In this document: one piece after another, positions 1-5,407 of the stretch
Numbering within the stretch: the stretch's first letter is position 1
Layout of the letters: each line of letters opens with the position of its first letter
Origin: Pseudomonadota bacterium
GTDB lineage: Bacteria > Pseudomonadota > Alphaproteobacteria > Rhizobiales > Rhizobiaceae
Length of the DNA: 6,541 nucleotides
Direction of reading: 5' to 3'
NCBI GenBank assembly: GCA_023433855.1
Contig: JAEYTV010000349.1
Span: 1-6,541 of the forward strand
Translations under genes and position numbers: made by a program
Notes under the pieces: generated by a model
The model's input: the letters and a program-made list of their open reading frames with translations, nothing else
Told to the model about the DNA's origin: nothing
Databases searched by the model: none

Positions 1-222
1 CCCGCAAAGAAGACGCCGGAGGGAATCGAGATCGATATCCCGATCACGCGCCAGGACATCGCCGAGATGACCGGGACCACGCTCCACACAGTCAGCCGGC
101 TGCTGAGCGCATGGGAGAACGAAGGACTTGTGCGCAGCGGCCGCCAGAAGGTCATCGTCACAGATCCGCACGGCCTGATGCTCGTCGCGGAAAGCCGGGG
201 CGGCAGGAAGCCGAACCTGTAG
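1..222 (+). CDS. Crp/Fnr-family transcriptional regulator, C-terminal part (5' truncated)
   Basis: The reading frame is open from the first base to a TAG at 220-222, giving the last 73 residues. They form the winged helix-turn-helix (HTH_Crp) of a Crp/Fnr regulator: an ITRQDIAEMTG helix, the turn, then the recognition helix TLHTVSRLLSAWE, and a wing ending in GRQKVIVTD. The HTV/SR.L recognition helix is typical of Fnr, FixK, Dnr and NnrR types, which bind TTG-N8-CAA palindromes. The sensor domain lies outside the window, so it cannot be told whether it carries an Fe-S cluster (Fnr), heme (Dnr) or nothing recognisable (FixK). With NO-linked genes and a TTGCG-N4-CGCAA box next door, an NnrR/Dnr-like NO regulator is the best guess, but this is inference from context. 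The gene ends inside a hairpin and converges with the DUF1858 gene. Confidence 0.9.
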   Translation, partial: PAKKTPEGIEIDIPITRQDIAEMTGTTLHTVSRLLSAWENEGLVRSGRQKVIVTDPHGLMLVAESRGGRKPNL

Positions 223-232
223 CTTCCTGCCG
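201..232. terminator. Strong hairpin between convergent genes, probable bidirectional terminator
   Basis: CGGCAGGAAGC (201-211) and GCTTCCTGCCG (222-232) are perfect 11-bp inverted arms around a 10-base loop. The left arm and loop lie in the last codons of the Crp/Fnr gene and the right arm begins at the last base of its TAG stop. There is no clear T-run after the stem on either strand, so it is not a textbook Rho-independent terminator. Its position between two convergent genes supports transcription stop or 3'-end protection for both. Confidence 0.6.
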
Positions 233-288
233 GACAAACCGGTCCGCCGGAGACCTTATTGGTCACAGAGAGTGGCTGAGGGTCGGCC

Positions 289-579
289 TCAGGCCCGTTC
301 GCTATTCCGACGCCTGGCTTCGCTCGGAGACCGGCCTGTTTCCAACGCCGACGGCCCGTTGGCAACAGGATCGCTTCTCATCGCCTCAAGGAGTTCCTCG
401 GAGAATGGTTTCAGGTCGACCCGATGGGCATCGCACGCGTCCGCGACCGTGTGGAAGACCCCGATCGGACAGCCGATGCAAAGCATGCCGTAACGGATGA
501 ATACGCGGATCGTGGATGGCCATCGACGCATGATTTCATCGACCGTCATGTCGGAGCCGATGGTTGGGGGCGGTCTCAC
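289..579 (-). CDS. DUF1858 domain protein with CxxC motif
   Basis: The product is a small cytosolic protein of about 96 residues. The DUF1858 core runs from residue 11 to about 70: MTVDEIMRRWPSTIRVFIR, then a C34-x-x-C37 pair in MLCIGCP, then FHTVADAC. The family is found alone or fused to ScdA/hybrid-cluster-type proteins and is often encoded near denitrification or NO-response genes. Its biochemical role is not established; the cysteine pair suggests redox or metal chemistry. The start chosen is GTG at 579-577, because GGAGA lies about 9 bases upstream and homologues usually have a few residues before MTVDEIM. ATG at 549-547 is the alternative (86 residues) but has no good ribosome site at normal spacing. 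The frame stays open upstream to an ATG at 756, but that extension looks non-coding. The gene is divergent from the hemoglobin gene. Confidence 0.8.
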   Translation of the reverse strand: MRPPPTIGSDMTVDEIMRRWPSTIRVFIRYGMLCIGCPIGVFHTVADACDAHRVDLKPFSEELLEAMRSDPVANGPSALETGRSPSEARRRNSERA

Positions 580-631
580 CTCAGGCGTCTCCAAAAGAAC
601 GCCAATCAAGCATTTCGCCGCTTCGCGAACT

Positions 632-645
632 TTGCGCGGGCGCAA
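632..645. promoter_or_regulatory. Candidate Crp/Fnr-family (NnrR-type) binding box
   Basis: TTGCG (632-636) and CGCAA (641-645) are separated by four bases, inside a longer perfect dyad TTTGCGC-GG-GCGCAAA (631-646). The 14-bp TTG-N8-CAA spacing is the Crp/Fnr-family geometry, and TTGCG half-sites are, from memory, the form described for NnrR targets in Rhodobacter. Its centre is about 60 bp upstream of the DUF1858 GTG start, which fits class II activation of that gene (start of transcription near 597). It lies too far (about 163 bp) from the preferred hemoglobin start for that alone. The probable regulator gene is at the left edge of the window. The function is inferred. Confidence 0.5.
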
Positions 646-696
646 ACAACGCGCGGAACAACGAGGCCGATCATGGCGGGCGCGACATTGAGACAC

Positions 697-725
697 TTGC
701 GGCAAGGGAATCCGGCCCCTAAAAG
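697..725 (+). promoter_or_regulatory. Possible sigma70-type promoter for the hemoglobin gene
   Basis: TTGCGG (697-702) and TAAAAG (720-725) are spaced by 17 bases. The match to TTGACA/TATAAT is only partial (3 of 6 and 4 of 6). The proposed -10 element overlaps the left arm of the dyad at 721-747, which would suit a repressor operator. This is a weak call made from position and spacing only. Confidence 0.25.
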
Positions 726-747
726 TAGCAAAGGAAATGCCACTTTT
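721..747. promoter_or_regulatory. 23-27 bp dyad resembling an NsrR operator
   Basis: AAAAGTAGCA (721-730) and TGCCACTTTT (738-747) pair at 9 of 10 positions across 7 bases. The inner 23 bp (723-745) have the form AAG-N5-N7-N5-CTT, the same length and outer bases as the enteric NsrR site (AAG, two 5-base arms with TGCA/TGYA cores, CTT). The inner arms, TAGCA and TGCCA, only partly match the known consensus. The dyad lies 12 bases before the ATG at 760 and 54 before the ATG at 802, just after a possible -10, and nsrR is encoded about 540 bp away. NsrR control of the hemoglobin gene is therefore a reasonable inference. Confidence 0.4.
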
Positions 748-801
748 GCGTGCCAAAAAATGATTCCTGTCGCATCAGACACTGTCCGCCCCGAGGCGGA
801 A

Positions 802-1203
802 ATGCCGCTTTCCCATCCGTCGGTGGACCGGGCCTTCATCGGCGGGCTCGTCCGGGACTTCTACGCGCGCGTGAGAGCCGACGCCCGGCTCGGCCCTATC
901 TTCGCGTCCGAGATTCGCGGGGAGTGGGAGCCGCATCTGGAGAAGATGACCGATTTCTGGTGTTCGGTGATCCTGAAGAACGGCGTCTATAGCGGCCGCC
1001 CCGTTCCCGCCCATCTCAAGCTCAAGCAGGTGCGGGAGGAGGATTTCGACCTGTGGCTCGGCCATTTTCGCGAAACCGCCGCCGACCGCTGTCCGCCCGA
1101 AGTCGCCGAGGTCTTCGTCGATCGAGCCGAAAGGATCGCGCGCAGCCTGAAGCTTGCGATGTTTTTCAGGCTGGAGCGGCCTGGGACCGGAGCGGATGAA
1201 TGA
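802..1203 (+). CDS. Group III truncated hemoglobin
   Basis: This is a 133-residue heme protein of the 2-on-2 globin fold, group III, related to Campylobacter Ctb. Visible landmarks are FYARVR with Tyr21 (B10), GPIF, WEPHL with His45 (E7), MTDFW at 49-53, YSGRP, the proximal His71 (F8) in AHLKL, Trp85 (G8) in FDLWL, and FRET. These match the group III set of Tyr B10, His E7 and Trp G8 near the heme. Family members bind O2 and NO tightly and are linked to NO tolerance or low-oxygen physiology. The start at 802 is preferred because GAGG sits 5 bases upstream and the length fits the family. ATG at 760 would add 14 residues without a ribosome site but lies just after the regulatory dyad. It is followed by a 78-bp gap and nsrR, and no terminator is evident, so read-through is possible. 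Confidence 0.9.
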   Translation: MPLSHPSVDRAFIGGLVRDFYARVRADARLGPIFASEIRGEWEPHLEKMTDFWCSVILKNGVYSGRPVPAHLKLKQVREEDFDLWLGHFRETAADRCPPEVAEVFVDRAERIARSLKLAMFFRLERPGTGADE

Positions 1204-1281
1204 CGGAACCGGACGTCGCGCTTTCGGCGCCATTTCGGCTAGGATCGATCCCCTCCGTCGACGGAACCGGGAAGTCCCTGC
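1204..1281. promoter_or_regulatory. Palindrome-rich gap upstream of nsrR
   Basis: This 78-bp stretch holds two perfect palindromes, GGATCGATCC (1242-1251) and TCCGTCGACGGA (1254-1265). It also has a tandem TTTCGGC (1222-1228 and 1233-1239, 11 bp apart). An 11-base direct repeat, GACGGAACCGG, occurs at 1260-1270 and at 1202-1212, the earlier copy overlapping the hemoglobin stop. No convincing -35/-10 pair, Fnr/FixK box or NsrR-like dyad is visible. It is the only sizeable gap before the nsrR-cco operon, so a promoter or operator is expected here unless the operon is read from the hemoglobin promoter. Confidence 0.35.
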
Positions 1282-1761
1282 ATGCGCCTGACGCTCCAGA
1301 CCGACTATGCGCTAAGGATGCTGATGTACCTGGCGGTGCATCGGGACCGGCCGTGCCGGGTCACCGACGTCGCGACGGACTACGGAATCTCGCGCAACCA
1401 TCTGCTGAAGGTCGCACTCAAACTGGGAAGGCTGGGCTACCTGACCACTGCGCGGGGGCGCACGGGGGGCATCGCCCTGGCCCGGCAGCCCGAAGAAATC
1501 AATCTGGGTGAGGTCGTGCGGCACATGGAAGACGGCTTCGACCTGACGGAGTGCATGCGGCAAGGCGGCCACTGCGCGATCACGCCTGGCTGCAGATTGA
1601 AAAGTGTCGTCGGTCGGGCGCTCGAGGCGTTCCTTGGCGTTTTCGACGGCTTCACGCTCGCCGATCTGATCGGCAACAGGGCCGAACTGCTCGGGCTACT
1701 TGAACTGAACAGAAAGTCGGGGAAAGCTGTTTCTCCGGATACTGCTCCTGGAGGGGAATGA
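1282..1761 (+). CDS. nsrR: NsrR-type Rrf2-family NO-sensing repressor
   Basis: This 159-residue cytosolic regulator has an N-terminal winged helix (residues 1-65: LTLQTDYALR, the helix YGISRNHLLKVALKL, and the wing RGRTGGIAL). Cysteines 91, 98 and 104 (C-x6-C-x5-C, in ECM...HCAITPGCRLK) should bind a [4Fe-4S] cluster. Asp8, the fourth ligand in Streptomyces NsrR, is present. The SRNHL.K recognition helix, HCAITPGCRLK and FTLADLI closely resemble E. coli and Neisseria NsrR rather than IscR or RirA. NsrR proteins repress NO-detoxification genes until NO destroys the cluster. The ATG at 1282 has a modest GGGAAG site 7 bases upstream. The TGA stop directly abuts the ccoN ATG, so the regulator is cotranscribed with the oxidase genes, which suggests that they are its targets and that it may regulate itself. 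Confidence 0.88.
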   Translation: MRLTLQTDYALRMLMYLAVHRDRPCRVTDVATDYGISRNHLLKVALKLGRLGYLTTARGRTGGIALARQPEEINLGEVVRHMEDGFDLTECMRQGGHCAITPGCRLKSVVGRALEAFLGVFDGFTLADLIGNRAELLGLLELNRKSGKAVSPDTAPGGE

Positions 1762-3402
1762 ATGCTGGGTAACCTCACCTCTTCGGAACGGCAGAACGCC
1801 CTGGTCCTGGCCGGCACGGGCACGGCCGTGGGCGCTGCCATGGCGGCGATCGGGCGTTCCGACGTCCTGGGAGTGCATGGCGTGATCGTCATGCTGTTCG
1901 GGGGCGTCATCGCCGCTCTGGTCATGTCCTCCTTCTACAGGCCGGAGCCGACAGAGGATCGGGCCGCATCCTACTACGACGACCCCATCAAGGTCGGCAT
2001 CGTGCTGGCGATGGCATGGGCCGTGTTCGGCATGTTCATGGGTGTCTGGGTCGCGGCGCAGCTTGCCTGGCCGAATCTGGCTTTCGACGCCGCATGGTCC
2101 TCGTTTGGCCGCCTGCGCCCGACCCACACGAGCGGCGTGATCTTCGGTTTCGGCGGCAATGCCTTGATCGCGACCTCCTTCCATGTCGTCCAGCGCACGT
2201 CGCGCGCTCGGTTGGCCGGGCAGGTCAGCCCCTGGTTCGTGCTTCTCGGCTTCAATCTGTTTTGCGTGCTGGCCGTCTCCGGCTATCTGCTCGGTGTTAC
2301 GCAGTCGAAGGAATACGCGGAAGCCGAGTGGTACGCAGACCTCTGGCTGGTCATCGTCTGGGTGACCTACTTCATCCTCTACATCGCAACCATCGCGCGG
2401 CGGAAGGAGCCCCACATCTACGTGGCCAACTGGTATTTCATGGCCTTCATCCTGGTCGTGGCCATCCTCCATATCGTCAATAACCTGGCGCTTCCCGTCT
2501 CCTGGAGCCATGCGAAGAGCTATACGATCTGGCCGGGCGTGCAGGACGCGATGGTCCAATGGTGGTACGGCCACAACGCGGTCGCCTTCTTCCTGACCGC
2601 CGGCTTCCTCGGCATGCTTTATTACTACCTGCCCGTACGGGCGCAGCGGCCGATCTTCTCCTACCGCCTGTCAATCCTCTCCTTCTGGGGCATCGTGTTC
2701 ATTTACTTGGGGGCTGGCTCGCACGACTTGCACTACACCGCCCTGCCGCACTGGGTGCAGACGCTCGGTATGACGTTCTCGGTCATGCTGCTGGTGCCGT
2801 CATGGGCCTCGGCCGGTAACGCGCTGCTGACGCTGAACGGCGCCTGGCACAGGGTTCGCGACGACGCCACGCTGCGCTTCATGATGGCGGCGGCCGTCTT
2901 CTACGGTCTTTCCACGTTCGAAGGGTCGTTCATGGCGATCAGGCCGGTCAACTCGCTCAGCCACTACACCGACTGGACTGTCGGCCATGTCCATGCCGGC
3001 GCCCTGGGCTGGGTGGCGCTGATCACCTTCGGCTCGCTGTACACCATTGTCCCGAGCCTCTGGAAGCGCGAGCGCATGTATTCGGCAACGCTGGTCGAAG
3101 TCCACTTCTGGCTCGCGATCGCAGGGACGCTGATCTACGTCTTCGCGATGTGGAACTCCGGCATCATCCAGGGCCTGATGTGGCGGACCTACACCGAGGA
3201 AGGCGCACTGGCCTATTCCTTCGTCGACTCCCTGGTCGCGATGTATCCCTACTACATCGCCCGGGCCTTCGGCGGCCTGCTCTTCCTGATCGGAGCGCTG
3301 ATCGGAAGCTACAACATCTGCATGACGGGCCGCGCGGCACCGCTCGCGGCTCCGCGCGGAGCCGACGCGCCCGTCGCAGCCGCCGCCGTGCCGGGAGAGT
3401 GA
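1762..3402 (+). CDS. ccoN: cbb3-type oxidase catalytic subunit CcoN, variant with Asp at a CuB ligand
   Basis: This 546-residue integral membrane protein, of normal CcoN length and with about 12 or more hydrophobic segments, is a C-family heme-copper oxidase subunit I. Using P. stutzeri numbering from memory (offset 64), it keeps CuB ligands His271 (H207) and His321 (H257), Tyr315 (Y251, the cross-linked tyrosine), Glu387 (E323), heme b3 ligand His409 (H345) and heme b ligands His122 and His411 (H60, H347). The third CuB ligand, H258, is Asp322 (GAC): canonical AGPHHLHYTALPDW reads AGSHDLHYTALPHW here. Other changes cluster in the same helices (Gly317, Ser320, His330, Leu344, Ala349-Gly352, Ser389-Phe390). 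The rest closely follows rhizobial FixN. GGAGGGG lies 5 bases before the ATG, which abuts the nsrR stop. It may be an oxidase with an altered site or an NO-reducing derivative; the sequence alone cannot decide. Confidence 0.93.
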   Translation: MLGNLTSSERQNALVLAGTGTAVGAAMAAIGRSDVLGVHGVIVMLFGGVIAALVMSSFYRPEPTEDRAASYYDDPIKVGIVLAMAWAVFGMFMGVWVAAQLAWPNLAFDAAWSSFGRLRPTHTSGVIFGFGGNALIATSFHVVQRTSRARLAGQVSPWFVLLGFNLFCVLAVSGYLLGVTQSKEYAEAEWYADLWLVIVWVTYFILYIATIARRKEPHIYVANWYFMAFILVVAILHIVNNLALPVSWSHAKSYTIWPGVQDAMVQWWYGHNAVAFFLTAGFLGMLYYYLPVRAQRPIFSYRLSILSFWGIVFIYLGAGSHDLHYTALPHWVQTLGMTFSVMLLVPSWASAGNALLTLNGAWHRVRDDATLRFMMAAAVFYGLSTFEGSFMAIRPVNSLSHYTDWTVGHVHAGALGWVALITFGSLYTIVPSLWKRERMYSATLVEVHFWLAIAGTLIYVFAMWNSGIIQGLMWRTYTEEGALAYSFVDSLVAMYPYYIARAFGGLLFLIGALIGSYNICMTGRAAPLAAPRGADAPVAAAAVPGE

Positions 3403-3405
3403 CAG

Positions 3406-4158
3406 ATGTCTGAGATGTTCCACCGCAAGCTCGAGCGCTCGGCCATCGGCTTCGTCATCGCCATCATCGCCGCGGCAAGCGTCGGCGGCATCGTCGAGAT
3501 CGCTCCGCTCTTCACGATCCACGAGACCGTCGAGGAAGCCCCGGACATGCGGATGTATACGCCGCTGGAGCTGGCGGGCCGCAACATCTATGTCCGGGAA
3601 GGCTGCTATGCCTGCCATAGCCAGATGATCCGCACGCTCCGCGACGAGGTCGAACGCTACGGTCCCTATTCGCTGGCCGTAGAGTCGCAGTACGACCGCC
3701 CCATGCTCTGGGGATCCAAGCGGACGGGCCCGGACCTCGCCCGCATCGGCGGCAAATATTCGGACTTCTGGCACGTAGCGCACCTCAACAATCCGCGTGA
3801 CGTCGTGCCGGAATCCAACATGCCCGCCTATCGCTGGCTGGCCCGTACGCCGCTGAAGACCGACGACCTGCCGCAACATCTGGCGGCCCAGCGGGCGCTC
3901 GGCGTCCCCTATACCGACGAGATGGTCGAGAATGCCGCGCGCGACGCCTACGGCCAGGCGACCCCTGACACCGATTTCGCGGCGGGCGTCACCGAGCGCT
4001 ACGGCGAGGCGACCCAGGTTAGCGCTTTCGACGGTGTCACCACCAGGGTTACCGAGATGGACGCGCTGGTGGCCTATCTCCAGGTGCTGGGCCGCATGAC
4101 TGACGCCGCGTATCGCGACACGGCCGCCGCCGAGCAACCCCCGGACCCGACGGACTGA
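3406..4158 (+). CDS. ccoO: cbb3-type oxidase mono-heme cytochrome c subunit CcoO
   Basis: The product is a 250-residue membrane-anchored cytochrome c, the expected CcoO size. One N-terminal membrane helix (about residues 13-32) anchors a periplasmic domain with a single heme c site, C67-Y-A-C70-H71, and an axial Met139 in ESNMPAY. Family hallmarks GREGC.ACHSQMIR, YGPYS, GSKRTGPDLARIGGKY and MPAYRWL are all present in recognisable form. It passes electrons from CcoP towards the heme b of CcoN. The ATG is 3 bases after the ccoN stop, with GGGAGAG 6 bases upstream. An internal ATG at 3415 is possible but less well placed. No key residue is missing, so electron delivery to the variant CcoN should be normal. 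Confidence 0.95.
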   Translation: MSEMFHRKLERSAIGFVIAIIAAASVGGIVEIAPLFTIHETVEEAPDMRMYTPLELAGRNIYVREGCYACHSQMIRTLRDEVERYGPYSLAVESQYDRPMLWGSKRTGPDLARIGGKYSDFWHVAHLNNPRDVVPESNMPAYRWLARTPLKTDDLPQHLAAQRALGVPYTDEMVENAARDAYGQATPDTDFAAGVTERYGEATQVSAFDGVTTRVTEMDALVAYLQVLGRMTDAAYRDTAAAEQPPDPTD

Positions 4159-4168
4159 GGAGGAAGGG

Positions 4169-4342
4169 ATGGATTTCAGCTACGAAACGCTCGTTGCCTT
4201 CTCTAAGAGCTGGGGCCTCTTCTACATGATGGGCTTCTTCCTCTGCGTCTGCGTCTACGCGTTCTGGCCGAGGAACCGGAAACGGTTCGACCGCGCCAAG
4301 CACAGCATCCTCGATCAGGACGACAGGCCATGGCAGAAGTAG
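4169..4342 (+). CDS. ccoQ: cbb3-type oxidase small subunit CcoQ
   Basis: This 57-residue protein has one membrane helix (about residues 14-33), followed by FWPRNRKRFDRA and an acidic tail ending DDRPWQK. This is the standard CcoQ pattern of a short N-terminus, a single helix, and a WP..K..FD.A...L motif. CcoQ stabilises the complex, mainly the attachment of CcoP. AGGAGG lies 5 bases before the ATG, 10 bases after the ccoO stop. Its end overlaps the ccoP start by 13 bases. Two cysteines (26 and 28) in the helix are unusual in my recollection of the family, but their meaning is unknown. Confidence 0.92.
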   Translation: MDFSYETLVAFSKSWGLFYMMGFFLCVCVYAFWPRNRKRFDRAKHSILDQDDRPWQK

Positions 4343-5211
4343 ACCGCGATCCCGTTACCGGCCGTGAGACGACCGGCCACGAGTGGAACGGCATCAAGGA
4401 ACTGGACACGCCCGTTCCCCGCGGCGTCCTGATGTTCCTGATCGCGACCCATGTCTGGGCGATCGTCTGGTGGTTCTTCGTGCCTGCCTGGCCGCTTGGA
4501 ACGACCTACACGAGAGGCCTTCTCGGGGTCGACCAGCGCACGACCGTCGCGGCCCGGGTCGTCGAGGGCGAGGCGCAACGCGCCGCCTGGACAGCTAGGC
4601 TGGAGAGCGAGCCCTATGATGCGATCCTGGCCGACGAGGAATTGATGAAGACGGTCCGCGACACCGGGCGGCAGCTGTTCGGCGACAATTGCGCCGCCTG
4701 CCACGGCCGCGACGGAAAGGGGGGCGCGAACTACCCGGACCTCACCGATGACGACTGGCTGTGGGGTGGCGGTCCCGAGATGATCGAGCAGACCATGCGC
4801 GTCGGCATCAACACCGCCCATCCGGAGACCAGGATTGGCCAGATGCCTGCCTTCGGCAGGGACGAGATGCTTGACCGGGAACAGGTTCGTAACGTCGCGG
4901 CCTATGTCTATTCGTTGACGAACCCCGATTATTCGCCGCCGGAGAATCTCGACCGCATCGAGGCCGGGCGTGAAGTCTTCGTCACGACCTGTGCGACCTG
5001 TCACGGCGAGAACGCCCACGGCAACATCGAGCTCGGCGCTCCCAACCTGACGGACGCCCACTGGATTTACGGAGGAAGCATGGACACCATCATCGCTTCC
5101 GTTCACGGCGGTCGCCAGGGTCACATGCCGACTTGGGACGAGCGCCTCACCACGCCGGAAATCCGCACGCTCGCCGTCTACGTCCATGACCTCGGGACGC
5201 AGCAGCCATGA
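4330..5211 (+). CDS. ccoP: cbb3-type oxidase di-heme cytochrome c subunit CcoP
   Basis: This 293-residue subunit is of normal CcoP length. An N-terminal cytoplasmic segment contains the family motif HEWNGIKELDTPVPR (17-31), followed by a membrane helix at about 33-54. Two periplasmic cytochrome c domains follow: C121-A-A-C124-H125 with axial Met172 (GQMPAF), and C221-A-T-C224-H225 with axial Met266 (GHMPTW). It accepts electrons from soluble or membrane cytochrome c and hands them to CcoO. The start overlaps ccoQ by 13 bases, with only a weak AGG upstream, so translation is probably coupled. The stop overlaps the next gene as ATGA. Nothing required for heme binding is missing. Confidence 0.95.
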   Translation: MAEVDRDPVTGRETTGHEWNGIKELDTPVPRGVLMFLIATHVWAIVWWFFVPAWPLGTTYTRGLLGVDQRTTVAARVVEGEAQRAAWTARLESEPYDAILADEELMKTVRDTGRQLFGDNCAACHGRDGKGGANYPDLTDDDWLWGGGPEMIEQTMRVGINTAHPETRIGQMPAFGRDEMLDREQVRNVAAYVYSLTNPDYSPPENLDRIEAGREVFVTTCATCHGENAHGNIELGAPNLTDAHWIYGGSMDTIIASVHGGRQGHMPTWDERLTTPEIRTLAVYVHDLGTQQP

Positions 5212-5396
5212 GTGTGCGCGTCCGGGTGCGGAGGTCATGGCTGCCGTGGATCATCGTGCCGGCAGGGCTGCTACTGTTTGCGGGAGCGAACGCGCATCTC
5301 GTCTACGTCGCCTTCCAGTCCCAGCCGGACTGCGTCGAACACTTGAAGGCCGCGGGCGACGACGGCGGCTACCGCGCCGCCAAGTCGGCCTGCTGA
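5208..5396 (+). CDS. Small single-helix membrane protein with two tail cysteines
   Basis: This 62-residue protein is not a family I can name. A very basic N-terminus (MSVRVRVRRS) precedes one membrane helix (about residues 11-35) containing AGANAHLVYVAF, then a 27-residue tail with Cys42 (QPDCVEHL) and a C-terminal Cys62 (AAKSAC). By the positive-inside rule the tail should face the periplasm, where the cysteines could form a disulfide or bind a metal. The ATG overlaps the ccoP stop (ATGA), so it is translationally coupled to the oxidase, and a subunit or assembly role is likely by context. It sits where rhizobial clusters have ccoG/fixG and ccoH/fixH. It slightly recalls the membrane end of FixH but is far too short. 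Confidence 0.75.
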   Translation: MSVRVRVRRSWLPWIIVPAGLLLFAGANAHLVYVAFQSQPDCVEHLKAAGDDGGYRAAKSAC

Positions 5397-5407
5397 AGGA
5401 GGAAGCC

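Noticed and set aside
231..246. CGGAC...GTCCG stem after the Crp/Fnr gene as a second terminator.
   Set aside because: It has only 5 bp and no T-run, and it overlaps the much stronger 11-bp hairpin at 201-232.
605..609. ATCAA, read as TTGAT on the minus strand: a possible Fnr/FixK half-site before the DUF1858 gene.
   Set aside because: The second half of the expected TTGAT-N4-ATCAA palindrome is not present (GTTCT instead).
697..705. TTGCGGCAA, a short palindrome that could be a Crp/Fnr box.
   Set aside because: The half-sites are one base apart, not the required spacing. It may instead contribute to a -35 element.
721..747. The dyad read as a Rho-independent terminator hairpin.
   Set aside because: The stem is AT-rich with a mismatch and is not followed by a T-run; it sits just before a gene start, so an operator fits better.
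424..801. The hemoglobin reading frame stays open upstream, giving up to 259 residues.
   Set aside because: The extension has no globin-like or other recognisable content, runs antisense to the DUF1858 gene and crosses the promoter region. ATG 802 has GAGG at good spacing and gives the family's normal length.
1696..2574. Minus-strand open frame (292 residues) opposite the start of ccoN.
   Set aside because: It is a charged low-complexity shadow of ccoN with no recognisable motif.
2800..4137. Long minus-strand open frame (445 residues) antisense to ccoN and ccoO.
   Set aside because: It is low-complexity, rich in Arg, Asp, Gly and His, as expected for the antisense of GC-rich genes. Both plus-strand genes it covers are clear family members.
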